DNA from: Occallatibacter sp.
GTDB taxonomy: Bacteria > Acidobacteriota > Terriglobia > Terriglobales > Acidobacteriaceae
Direction of reading: 5' to 3'
DNA: 35,900 nucleotides
NCBI GenBank assembly: GCA_031296165.1
Contig: JARLGF010000153.1
Coordinates: 1 to 35,900 of the forward strand
The translations under genes and the position numbers were made by a program. Below, in pieces: positions 16,430 to 26,500 of the stretch; position 1 is the stretch's first letter; every line of letters begins with the position of its first letter. Below the pieces are notes generated by a model that was given only the letters and a program-made list of their open reading frames with translations, did not search any database and was not told where the DNA came from.

Positions 16430-18112
16430 GTGAAGAAGCTGGCAAGTGCAACCGATCCACTTTGGTACAAAGACGCGATCATCTACGAACTGCACGTTCG
16501 CGCCTTTGCCGACTCGAACGGCGACGGCATCGGGGACTTCCCCGGACTGCTTTCGCGGCTTGACTACCTCCAGAACCTCGGCGTCACCTGCATATGGCTT
16601 CTGCCTTTCTTTCCCTCGCCCTTGCGCGACGACGGCTACGACATCGCGAATTACGTGGACGTCCATCCATCCTACGGAACCCTGAACGATTTCAAGGCGT
16701 TTCTGGACGCGGCTCACCAACGCAACATGCAGGTCATGATCGAGCTGGTTATCAATCACACCAGCGATCAACATCCCTGGTTTCAGGCCGCCCGCCTTGC
16801 GCCGCCGGGCTCAGTGGCACGCGAGATGTACGTCTGGTCGAATACGGATCATCTCTACAAAGACGCCGACATCATCTTCACCGACACGGAAAAGTCCAAC
16901 TGGACCTGGGATGAGACGGCCAGGGCCTACTACTGGCACCGCTTTTTCTCTCACCAGCCCGATCTCAATTTCGATAACCCGATGGTGATGGAAGAGGTTC
17001 TGAAAGCCATGCGCTTCTGGCTGGACATGGGTGTCGACGCACTGCGCATGGATGCCATTGCGTACCTGGTGGAACGCGATGGGACATCCTGCAAGAACCT
17101 TCCGGAAACTCATGCTGTAGTCAAGAGGATCCGTGCCGCCATCGATGCCGAATACGCCAACCGTTTCATCCTGGCCGAAGCCAATGAGCCTCCAGCCGAT
17201 GTTCGTCCCTACTTTGGCGATGGCGACGAGTGCCACATGGCCTTCCACTTTCCCCTGATGCCGCGCATCTATATGGCTCTTCGGCAGGAGGATAGCCTGC
17301 CGATAACCGACATCATGGCCCAGACGCCCCCCATCCCCGACAATTGCCAATGGGGCCTGTTTCTCCGCAATCACGACGAACTCACGCTTGCCCTGGTGAC
17401 CGAAGACGAGCGCGACTACATGCACATCGCCTACTCGAACAACCCCCGCATGCGCATCAACGGAGGCATCCGCCGCCGGCTGGCGCCGCTGCTGGATAAC
17501 AACCGACGCCGCATCGAGTTATTGAACTCGCTTCTGCTGAGCTTTCCCGGTACACCCATCCTGTACTACGGCGACGAAATCGGCATGGGCGACAACATCT
17601 ACCTGGGCGACCGCAACAGCGTTCGGACGCCGATGCAGTGGAACTCGGACCGCAACGCCGGTTTCTCAAAGTGCGACCCTGCCCGGCTCTATTTTCCCGT
17701 GATCATGGATCCGATCTACGGCTACCAAGCCATTAATGTGGAAGCCCAACTGAGCGATCCGTCCAGTCTTCTGCACTGGACCCGTAACATGATCGCCCTG
17801 CGCAAACTCTTCCAGGTCTTCGGGCGCGGGACTCTCAGTTTTCTAAACCCGGCGAACCGCAAGATCCTTGCCTACCTTCGGGACATCGAGCGCGCTGACG
17901 GTTCGCATGAGACGGTTCTCTGCGTGGCCAACCTCAGCCGTTTTGCCCAGCCCGTCTCCCTGAATCTCGCCGGCCACAACGGCGCCGAGCCCATCGAGAT
18001 GCTGGGGTACGTGCCATTCCCGACCATTACGGAGGCCCCCTACTTCCTCACCCTCGCGCCCTATTCCTTTCTTTGGCTCGAACTCCAGCCACCGAGCGTG
18101 AAGCCGGCTTGA
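16430..18112 (+). CDS. treS: Trehalose synthase (maltose glucosylmutase), GH13_16
   Basis: This 560-residue GH13 enzyme has the TreS layout: the opening PLWYKDAIIYELHVRAF, the SNGDGIGDFPGL loop, INHTSDQHPWF, nucleophile Asp208 in LRMDA, acid/base Glu250 in LAEAN, and transition-state Asp316 in RNHDE. It should interconvert maltose and trehalose in the cytoplasm and, with GlgE-type enzymes, can feed glycogen metabolism. There is no fused maltokinase. The start is GTG 16430, nine bases after CAGGAGA. Three further genes follow on the same strand with gaps of 118, 64 and 101 bases, ending with trehalose-6-phosphate synthase, so this may be the head of a trehalose/osmolyte operon. The call is firm. 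Confidence 0.92.
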   Translation: MKKLASATDPLWYKDAIIYELHVRAFADSNGDGIGDFPGLLSRLDYLQNLGVTCIWLLPFFPSPLRDDGYDIANYVDVHPSYGTLNDFKAFLDAAHQRNMQVMIELVINHTSDQHPWFQAARLAPPGSVAREMYVWSNTDHLYKDADIIFTDTEKSNWTWDETARAYYWHRFFSHQPDLNFDNPMVMEEVLKAMRFWLDMGVDALRMDAIAYLVERDGTSCKNLPETHAVVKRIRAAIDAEYANRFILAEANEPPADVRPYFGDGDECHMAFHFPLMPRIYMALRQEDSLPITDIMAQTPPIPDNCQWGLFLRNHDELTLALVTEDERDYMHIAYSNNPRMRINGGIRRRLAPLLDNNRRRIELLNSLLLSFPGTPILYYGDEIGMGDNIYLGDRNSVRTPMQWNSDRNAGFSKCDPARLYFPVIMDPIYGYQAINVEAQLSDPSSLLHWTRNMIALRKLFQVFGRGTLSFLNPANRKILAYLRDIERADGSHETVLCVANLSRFAQPVSLNLAGHNGAEPIEMLGYVPFPTITEAPYFLTLAPYSFLWLELQPPSVKPA

Positions 18113-18230
18113 TCTTCATCCGGCTTGCCCGCATCTAAGCCTTACAGAAGCGAGTGTCCGCTCAAAAAGCGTTCAATTGGAGACAGCAGCAGGCCTGCAA
18201 GTGCTTTAGTATCAGATTTCTAAAATTGCC

Positions 18231-19424
18231 ATGGCGACAGTAGACCCAATTTCCGAAGTCAGCACTTCTTCCGCGCGCCTCGGCCCCGGGCTCATGGTCC
18301 TGCTGGCCGCTATGCCTCCGGAACGGCTGAAAGGTGCGCTGGACAACCTGACGGCTGCTTTTCCGGCGGAAGGCCTTCTGATTGCTTCTCCGGACACGCT
18401 TCCGCAAGACACATATCCATCGCTCCGAATCGTCTCGGTTCCCGCGAGCAACGCCTGGACGCTCACAGCGGCCGATTTCGTCCATGCTTATCAACTGGCC
18501 GAAAAGAACGAGGCGCGCGTCATCCTCATGCTGGGTCCGGGTTCTCTCGTGCCCAGTTCGTCCGAACTCCGCGACCTTGCCAATGCCGTACTCACCGGTT
18601 CCACCGACCTCGCAGTCCCCTTTTACGATCTGCCACCTCATGCCGCTCTGGTCAACTCCGCCATTCTTTATCCGCTGACCCGCGCGCTGTTCGCCTCCCG
18701 CGTGCGATTCCCCCTGGCTGTCGATCTTGGTCTGTCGCTTCGCATGGCCGAACGCCTCGCCGGCGCCGCTCAGCATTTCACCTCAAACAACCAGGGAGCA
18801 ACGCCTCTTTGGCCGATCAACGAGGCTGCTGTAGCCGGATTTGCCATCGACCAGTTCGGTTTTGGCCCGCACATCCAATCCCAACCCACCGGGCCCGACC
18901 TTAACACCATCTTCCCCCTGGTTACCGAAGCGCTGTTCTCCGATATAGACGCCAAAGCTGCATTCTGGCAGCGTTTCCGTCCGCTGCCGCCCGTGCGGAA
19001 TTCCATGCCCATGCCGCAAGCACCCTTCAGCGAAGCAGCAGCGGAGATTGTTTCGATGCACCAGGCCTTCAAGCTTGCCTACACCAACCTTCAGGAAATC
19101 TGGTCGCTCGTTCTGCCGCCAAACTCGCTGCTCGGGCTCATGCGACTTGCCGCAACCGACGCCGCGGCATTCCGCATGTCCGATAAACTCTGGGCCCGGA
19201 TCGTCTATGACTTTCTTCTTGCCTACCGGCTCCGGACGATCAACCGCGGACATCTGCTCGGCTCACTGATTCCTCTATATCTCGCCTGGGTGGCCAGCCA
19301 CATCAATCTCGCAGCTTCCGGCACCCACCCCGAGGACCATATCGAGGCTGTCGCCGCCGCGTTTGAAGCAGACAAACCTTACCTGGTCTCGCGTTGGCGA
19401 TGGCCCGACCGGTTCAATCCGTGA
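18231..19424 (+). CDS. Glycosyltransferase-like protein lacking a DxD motif
   Basis: This 397-residue protein is soluble-looking, with no signal peptide. The stretch around YPLTRALFASRV and PLAVDLGLS (residues 147-169) resembles the acceptor region of GT-A enzymes related to glucosylglycerate and mannosylglycerate synthases. A later segment with GFAIDQFGFG fits the same fold. At the place where those enzymes have a metal-binding DxD, this protein reads LGPGSLVPSS (101-110), so metal-dependent transfer as known seems unlikely. The remaining C-terminal third (about 260-397) is helical and unrecognised. It sits between treS and an MscS-type membrane protein, so it may be a degenerate or regulatory partner in osmolyte synthesis. 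ATG 18231 has no Shine-Dalgarno. The family assignment is tentative. Confidence 0.5.
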   Translation: MATVDPISEVSTSSARLGPGLMVLLAAMPPERLKGALDNLTAAFPAEGLLIASPDTLPQDTYPSLRIVSVPASNAWTLTAADFVHAYQLAEKNEARVILMLGPGSLVPSSSELRDLANAVLTGSTDLAVPFYDLPPHAALVNSAILYPLTRALFASRVRFPLAVDLGLSLRMAERLAGAAQHFTSNNQGATPLWPINEAAVAGFAIDQFGFGPHIQSQPTGPDLNTIFPLVTEALFSDIDAKAAFWQRFRPLPPVRNSMPMPQAPFSEAAAEIVSMHQAFKLAYTNLQEIWSLVLPPNSLLGLMRLAATDAAAFRMSDKLWARIVYDFLLAYRLRTINRGHLLGSLIPLYLAWVASHINLAASGTHPEDHIEAVAAAFEADKPYLVSRWRWPDRFNP

Positions 19425-19488
19425 GTGAACATCGATTCCAATACGATTCCGCCACCAAGCAAGAGAGTCGATTCAAGGAGTGATTCCC

Positions 19489-20301
19489 ATGCAGAATTTT
19501 CTTGCCATCATGCTCCAGCAAGCGCCGAACCCGACTTTACAGCCGTTGTATGCCGGCAACACTTCAATCTGGCACCATATGTCCGATGCGCTTCATGCGT
19601 CGATCTACCGCGTTCTCTCGCTGCTCATCTCCATTCTGCCCGGCATTCTGTCCTTGATGATTGCGCTGGCTGTGTTCACCCTCATCGGCATGGCTCTTTC
19701 TGCTCTGTTGCGGCGCGGTCTCACAGCGGCCAGGTTTGACGATCGCCTGATTCGCAACCGCGGCAACGTCGATTGGGCGCCCTCGACTTCACCCACCGCG
19801 CTGATCGCCCGGGTTTCCTTCTGGGCCTGTGTCCTCCTCGGACTCCTGATCGGCGTTTCGGCCTTCGATGCGTCCTACGCAACCGTGGCAACGCTGCCGA
19901 TCTCATTTTTGCCTTACCTTACGCACGGCGTGAGCGCCGTCCTGCTGCTCATTGCCGGCACTCTGATTGCGCGCTTTCTGGCACGCACAGTTCTCATCGG
20001 AGCCGTTAATGCGCAGCTCCAATACGCGCGGTTTCTATCGCTCGGCGTCAAGTGGCTAGTGGTCGTGCTTACCTGGGCCATGGTCCTTGACCATCTGCAT
20101 ATGGGTGGCAACGTCGTTGAGCTGGCATTTGGGATACTCTTCGGCGGCATTGTTCTTACGCTCGCTCTCGCCGTGGGGCTTGGCTCCCGCGATCTTGTCA
20201 GCCGCTCGCTTGAAAGCCATGCCGAACGTTCCGGCGAGCACCGCCCCGCCTCCCCTCACTCGCCAACCGCCGGCCCGGACGATACCATCCGGCATTTCTG
20301 A
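19489..20301 (+). CDS. MscS-type conserved-TM-helix membrane protein
   Basis: This 270-residue integral membrane protein has about five hydrophobic helices. The last one runs into GLGSRDLVSRSLE, which looks like the conserved TM-helix family found in and around small mechanosensitive (MscS) channels. There is no MscS beta domain or C-terminal vestibule; the sequence ends in a short polar tail. It may form or modulate a channel relieving osmotic stress, consistent with its place between trehalose-related genes. ATG 19489 is preferred to GTG 19480 because AAGGAG (19475-19480) lies eight bases before it and overlaps the alternative start. Channel activity is not demonstrated by sequence alone. 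Confidence 0.65.
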   Translation: MQNFLAIMLQQAPNPTLQPLYAGNTSIWHHMSDALHASIYRVLSLLISILPGILSLMIALAVFTLIGMALSALLRRGLTAARFDDRLIRNRGNVDWAPSTSPTALIARVSFWACVLLGLLIGVSAFDASYATVATLPISFLPYLTHGVSAVLLLIAGTLIARFLARTVLIGAVNAQLQYARFLSLGVKWLVVVLTWAMVLDHLHMGGNVVELAFGILFGGIVLTLALAVGLGSRDLVSRSLESHAERSGEHRPASPHSPTAGPDDTIRHF

Positions 20302-20402
20302 GAAAAACGAGCGAGTTGGATCGTGGCCGAAGGAAGAGACTGTTCTGAATTGCCGAGGGAAACGAGGGGCGATCTGTTTAGGAATGAACAGGGAGGGGTG
20401 CC

Positions 20403-22736
20403 ATGCAATTCTTTCGCATACGGTTGATCCTTGCGCTGGTGGTGGGAATCACACTGGTCTCGGTTGCCTCTACCTACTTTGAGGTGTTGTCCCACAAGCA
20501 CGTACTGCGGAGGGAACTGGAGCGGAGGACAGCATGGTTGAGTACGAGTCTGCAACCGGAGATGGAGAAGGCATTAGCCGGAGGCAGGACCGCGGAGATT
20601 GCGGCAGAGGCAGAGCGGCTGCGCTCGCAGGACGAAGCGTTGGGTCTGGCCGTCTATGACATGCATGGAGGATTAGTGGCAGAAGCGGGTCCCGCGGGAT
20701 TGTTCGGAGAACTGCCGCGCGGCCCGTTGGACAAGGCCATCCAGAAGGGCATTAACTCGTTGGCCTTTGGCCACCTAGACGATAAGCAGTGGCTAGAGGA
20801 GGCGGTTCCGCTGTATGACGCCGGACGCATGGTTGGAGCGCTGGTGATTCTGGAGGATGCCCGCTCCATTCACGCGGAGGGTGTTCAGGTGTGGCGGCAA
20901 AGCTTCTGGCGGATTGCCGCGTTCGTTCTGCTGATCGTTAGTGTGACGCTGCTGATGGTTCGCTGGTTTCTGATGCGGCCCATGGTGCGTGTGGCGGCTC
21001 GGCTCAGGCGGTTGCGCATTGGTCAAGCCGACGATCCTGCGGACGAAAGCATAGCGGAGATGAGTCTCTTTACGCCGCTGGCCCGCGAGGTGGAGACGAT
21101 GGCCGAGAGCCTGATGGAGGCCCGCGCCGCCGCACGAACCGAAGCGCAACTGCGCGATGCCGGTGAGCACCATTGGACCGCCGAGCGTCTGGCCGTGCAG
21201 GTGCGGGAGCGATTCGCATCGAGCCGCATCTTTGTATTGTCGAACCGCGAGCCCTATATGCATGTGCGCCAGGGACGGGAGACGGTGTGCGTAGTGCCTC
21301 CCAGCGGGCTGGTGACGGCGATCGAGCCGGTTCTGCGGGCTTGTGACGGCGTGTGGGTGGCGCACGGCAGCGGCAGCGAGGATGCAGGGAACGTCGACGA
21401 ATTTGACCGGCTGCGCGTGCCCCCCGACGATCCCTGCTACACCCTGCGCCGGGTCTGGCTATCGGTTGAGGAGGAGGCCGGCTACTACGACGGCTTTGCC
21501 AACGAGGGGCTGTGGCCGCTGTGCCATATTGCGCACACCCGGCCCATTTTTCGCGCCTCAGACTGGGAATGCTACCAGCGCGTGAATGAAAAGTTTGCGG
21601 CAGCGCTGCTTGAGGAGATGGAGGGCAGCGTCAACCCCATTGCCTTTGTACAGGATTACCACTTAGCTCTGGCGCCCCGGCTAATCAAGGCGGCGCGTCC
21701 GGACGCGCGCGTGGCCATCTTCTGGCACATTCCGTGGCCCAATCCGGAGGCCTTCGGCATCTGCCCGTGGCAGGCGGAGCTTCTGGACGGGTTGCTGGGC
21801 GCGGACCTGATCGGATTCCATATTCCGCTGCACTGCAATAATTTTCTTTCCACCGTAGACCGCGTGCTGGAGTCGCGCACAGACCGCGAACACATGACCG
21901 CCCGGCGGAATGGGCACACAAGCTGCGTGCGCCCCTATCCAGTGAGCGTGGCCCTGGACGGCAGCAAGCCAGAGCGGAAGACGCCGAGACGTTCGCGCGA
22001 GGAGCTGCTGAAGGAGTTCGGCCTGAGCTGTGAAACGATGATCGTGGGCGTGGACCGCATGGACTACACCAAGGGAATCGTGGAACGGCTGATGGCGATC
22101 GAGAAACTGTTCGAGGAGCATCCCTTTTACCTGGAGCGACTGACCATGGTGCAAATTGCAGCGCCAAGCCGTTCGCGGATTCCGAGCTATGTAAATCTGC
22201 GCCTCCAGGTGGAGGAGACCGTGGAACGCATCAACCAGCGTTACCAGACGGCGCTCTGGAAACCGATTCTGCTGATCGAGCGGCAGTGCAGCCATGCGGA
22301 TGTGGATCTCTGGTACCGCGCAGCGGCAGTGTGCCTGGTGACGTCGCTTCACGATGGGATGAATCTGGTGGCCAAGGAGTATGTGGCCGCACGCGACGAC
22401 GAGGATGGCGTCCTGGTGCTGAGCAAGTTTACAGGTGCGGCCACCGAACTACGCGATGCGCTGATCGTAAATCCCTATGACATTGAAGGTGTAGCCAAGG
22501 CCATCCATCAGGGTCTTGAAATGGACCACGCCGAGCGGTGCTTAAGGATGCAGCGGATGCGCCATTATGTTATGGACCACAACATCTATCGCTGGGCAGC
22601 CAGCATACTGGGCGATCTGAGCGAAATACGCATGGAAACTCCAGGGGCAACCGATCTGCGCCACGCTCTGCCGGCGTCTGTTTCGCCATCTGAAATGGTG
22701 CATCGTAAACAGGCGAAGAAAGCAAGCATCCGGTAA
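20403..22736 (+). CDS. otsA: Membrane-sensor/HAMP-like fused trehalose-6-phosphate synthase (GT20)
   Basis: The 777-residue product starts like a receptor: transmembrane helix 8-24, an extracytoplasmic region 25-168 with a PAS/Cache-like end ([20 protein letters not shown]), transmembrane helix 169-190, and a HAMP-like amphipathic linker to about 245. From about residue 275 it is a GT20 trehalose-6-phosphate synthase, using UDP-glucose and glucose-6-phosphate: [42 protein letters not shown] with Arg552 and Lys557, and [12 protein letters not shown]. The catalytic residues appear intact. Typical OtsA is about 470 residues and soluble, so the N-terminal 270 residues are an addition that could couple synthesis to an envelope signal. 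GGGAGG precedes ATG 20403. No trehalose-6-phosphate phosphatase lies in the window. Confidence 0.85.
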   Translation: MQFFRIRLILALVVGITLVSVASTYFEVLSHKHVLRRELERRTAWLSTSLQPEMEKALAGGRTAEIAAEAERLRSQDEALGLAVYDMHGGLVAEAGPAGLFGELPRGPLDKAIQKGINSLAFGHLDDKQWLEEAVPLYDAGRMVGALVILEDARSIHAEGVQVWRQSFWRIAAFVLLIVSVTLLMVRWFLMRPMVRVAARLRRLRIGQADDPADESIAEMSLFTPLAREVETMAESLMEARAAARTEAQLRDAGEHHWTAERLAVQVRERFASSRIFVLSNREPYMHVRQGRETVCVVPPSGLVTAIEPVLRACDGVWVAHGSGSEDAGNVDEFDRLRVPPDDPCYTLRRVWLSVEEEAGYYDGFANEGLWPLCHIAHTRPIFRASDWECYQRVNEKFAAALLEEMEGSVNPIAFVQDYHLALAPRLIKAARPDARVAIFWHIPWPNPEAFGICPWQAELLDGLLGADLIGFHIPLHCNNFLSTVDRVLESRTDREHMTARRNGHTSCVRPYPVSVALDGSKPERKTPRRSREELLKEFGLSCETMIVGVDRMDYTKGIVERLMAIEKLFEEHPFYLERLTMVQIAAPSRSRIPSYVNLRLQVEETVERINQRYQTALWKPILLIERQCSHADVDLWYRAAAVCLVTSLHDGMNLVAKEYVAARDDEDGVLVLSKFTGAATELRDALIVNPYDIEGVAKAIHQGLEMDHAERCLRMQRMRHYVMDHNIYRWAASILGDLSEIRMETPGATDLRHALPASVSPSEMVHRKQAKKASIR

Positions 22737-23026
22737 CGGCGAGGCGGGGAAAGCTGCAAGAGTTTTTAGCGCTTTTGCGGGTAGGTCAAATCAGAATCTG
22801 CTGCTGGATTAAGACGGCACACTGGCGCCGTTTTGTGCCGATCGCTTTCCAGCTTCCGGAAGGGGGCTTTACAAGAGTCGCCATAAACGCTCCAGTGCAG
22901 TGCTGCTGTTCCGGCACTGTACCGAAAGCGAATACCAAGCGCAAAGGTGCGGAAACTTTGACGGATGGTAAGGAAAGAGCAATCTCGCATGTTGCTGATT
23001 TTGTTTATATTTCATGGAATATATTT
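22737..23026. other. Intergenic region between otsA and the tRNA
   Basis: No gene is supported here. The AT-rich stretch near 23005-23025 contains a small hairpin (arms TATATT and AATATA) directly after the tRNA 3' end on the minus strand and may be part of the tRNA trailer. No U-run terminator is clear for either flanking gene. Confidence 0.4.
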
Positions 23027-23102
<76 letters not shown>

Positions 23103-23598
23103 GCGCGTGCTGGATCCGATGGCGGAAATCCAGTTACAGGCATCTTCCCGTTGGCAGTCAGAAACCACGTTCCGACAGCAGGCCGGTTCCGATGCCGGAT
23201 GCATTCTCAGTTTGACACAGCCGCTTGGCAATAGTCATTTTACCGGGCGTGCCGAAAGAGAGCAGTTTACGCTGCCAGCAAAGGCGGTGATTGCAGGCGG
23301 GCCAGATTGAATCGTACTTCAAAACCATTCCATACGCATCGTTTCCTTTCTGCGTTTTTCTCGGGCGTCTGCCCGGTGTGCTGGACACTGCGGCATTTTA
23401 TCGATAGGGGATTCATGGCGCCGAATGGGCGAGAATTCAGTGTGGCTCAAAATAATAGGAATCGATTTCATGCAGTCTGGATGCAGCTTTTCAGGGTTTG
23501 ACGGAGGGAATCCTTATACCATCCTTATCCTGGTTTCGCCGGCCGAGTGTTAATATGTGAGCAATTCTCGATACCAGATGTTGCAGGAGCACGGCCCC
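23103..23598. other. Intergenic region upstream of the TonB receptor and the tRNA
   Basis: These 496 bases hold the tRNA promoter (minus strand) and the receptor promoter (plus strand). A TTGACA at 23212-23217 has no good -10. A TTGACG at 23498-23503 is followed by a short direct repeat (TCCTTATACC then TCCTTATCC, 23511-23530). No conserved gene is seen. Confidence 0.4.
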
Positions 23599-26500
23599 AT
23601 GAGAAGCCGCACGTTCGTAGTGTTGTCTTTTTGTCTCGTCTTCCTTTTCGTTTATTCAGCAAGCGCGCAGACCTTCCGTGGAAGCATCCAGGGCACGGTT
23701 ACGGACACGACCGGAGCGGCCATACGGGGGGCACAGGTAAAGGTTTTCAGCCCTGGCACCGGGCTGTCCCGCAAGGTGATCACCAATGACCTGGGTGGAT
23801 ACGCAGCCTCAGAACTGCCGCTGGGCATCTACAGCGTTACGGTCGAGAAGGATGGCTTCGGCACCACGACGCTGACCAACATTACCGTCAGCGTAGGCGC
23901 GACGGCACGCGCCGACGCCAAACTGGCTACCGGCATGGTCCAGGAGGTGGTGGAGGTCAACGCAGATGTTCCGCTGGTGGAGACGACCACCAACACGACG
24001 GGCGCGACGATTGAAGCAACCGAGGCGGCGGAGTTGCCGGTGAACGGACGGGACTATACCAAGCTGTTGGAACTGGTTCCGGGCGCCACGAGCGATCCTG
24101 TGGGGTCGACCGAATCGGCCGGTTCGTACGGACTATTCAGCCTGAACGGCAACCGTGGCCGCTCGAATAACTTTCTGCTGGACGGCACGGATATGAACGA
24201 CGGCTACCGCAACCTGCCTTCGATCAACGAGGCGGGCGTGTGGGGCGCTCCTGCGACTATTCTTCCCGTGGATGCGCTGGCAGAGATTCCAGTGACTGGC
24301 AGCCCGGAGGCCGAGTTTGGCCGCAGTTCGGGAGCCACGGTTAACATTGTGACCAAGAGCGGCACCAACGCCTTTCATGGCAGCGTGTTCGAGTACTTCC
24401 GCAACGGCTCGCTAAGCGCGCGCAACTACTTCAATACCGTTGCACAGACCAAGAACTCGTTTACGAACCACCAGTTTGGCGGCCTGCTGGACGGCCCCAT
24501 CGTGAAGGATGCATCGTTCTTTACTCTTGCCTATGAAGGGCAGCGGGAAAACGGTGGACAGCCCCAGTTGGGCACAGTGCCCACGCAAGCCGACATCGTT
24601 GCCAATACACCGGCGGGCGGGATCAACCCGGTGATCCAGAGCCTGCTGACGAGCAAACCGTGGGGGGCCTTGCCGCAGAGCGGAGATGGCAGTGAGACGT
24701 TCACGACGCCCTTCGACAACAACAGCGACAACGTCATCGCCAAGGTGGATCAGCATCTAAAGCTGTTCAGCCCGGGCGACCTTCTGACCGGGCGCTATTT
24801 CTACAGCCATGGCACGCAGCACTTTCCTCTGGGCATGCTGTATACGGGCAGCAGTGCTCCGGGATACAACACGCTGACGCCGACGCATGTCAATGTTGTA
24901 TCGCTCTCCTATACATCGATTCCGCGGCCTAACCTGATCGTCGAGGTACGCGGCGGCTACAACCGCCTACTGCAGCAATTTCTGCCGCAGGACATGGGTC
25001 TCAATCCGGACACCACGTTTGGCTTGAATACTCTGCCGCCAGGCTACTCGACACGCGATCTGGGATTGCCGACGATCAACGTCTACGGCGCGAATGGCGA
25101 GTACAGCCCGGTCGGCGCGACCTCCAGCGACTCGCGCGGCCGCATCGACACCAACTACCAGATCTTCACCAACGTCTCGCTCACCAAAGGCCGGCATAAC
25201 TTCAAGGCCGGTGTAGAGTGGCGGCGCACGTTCATCAACAGCTTTATCGATTCCGGGCATCGCGGCAAGCTGGTCTTCGACACCCTCGGCGATTTTCTGG
25301 CAGGCATGCCGAACGGCAGCAGCTCCGTCTCTGCCGAAGGGGATGGCACGCGCTACTCCTATCAGAATGGAGGCGGGGTCTACTTGCTGGATTCCTGGCG
25401 CATGAGCAGCAAAATCACGTTTAACTACGGTCTGCGCTGGGATTACTTTGGAGTGATCGGCGCGAAGAACAACGCCTTCAGCCTCTTCAATGTGAAGACC
25501 GACAGTATGGAAACTGTGGGCGCCACGGGCGGGCCCGCGTCGCTCTACCCGAAATCATGGGACAACTTTGCGCCGCGGCTCAGCGTGGTGGACGACCTGC
25601 TGGGCAATGGCAAGCTGGTGATCCGGGCCAGCGGCGGCATCTTTTACGACGGACCTTCGCAGGACTTTTTCGTAGGCAACCAGGCCTACAACACCTATGC
25701 AGCACAGTCCGGGCCGGCGTTCAACAACATCGGTATAGCCTATCCAACGGGTGCGGCGCTTGACAGCAGCAGCCCGGTTTTCGGCACCTACACGCCCAAC
25801 AGCGGATTCACCGTGGATCAGAATCTGGTGACGCCCCGGTATGGCTCTTACAACCTGAACATCGAGTCGCAACTGGCCAAGCATGTTGCCGTCGAGATTG
25901 GCTACGTGGGTTCGCAGGGGCGCCACCTCTATCGCTTCCGCGACTTGAACCAGATCAATATTGTGAATGGCAGCGTGGACCAGTGCGGAAACGGCCAGAC
26001 AATCACCTATGGCAATCAGTGTTTTCCGACTTACACCGTGGGCTCGTTTACCAATGTTCCGCTCTACTACATGAATCAGATCGAGACCAGCGCGATTTCG
26101 AATTACAACTCGCTGCAGGGCACGCTGAAGCTGCAGAACTGGCACAATCTGACCTCCACGCTGAACTACACTTGGGCACACTCGATTGACACGGCCAGCG
26201 ACGGCATGGACTTTGTACCGAATGCGTCGCAGCCGGAAGACAGTTGGAATCCACATGCCGATCGTGCCGATTCCAACTTTGACGTGCGGCACCGCGTGCA
26301 GTGGTACTGGACTTACAACGTTCCCAAGGTCCACACGGCACAGAAGATCCTGAACGGATGGGCGGTGGACGGCATGTTCAACTTTGCCGCCGGCCAGCCC
26401 TATACGGTCAGTTATCTTGAAGGTGGCTACAACGGCAGTGGAGAAGGCTTCGGACGACCGGATATCATCGGCGACCCGCACGCCGGCGCAAGCGGCACCA

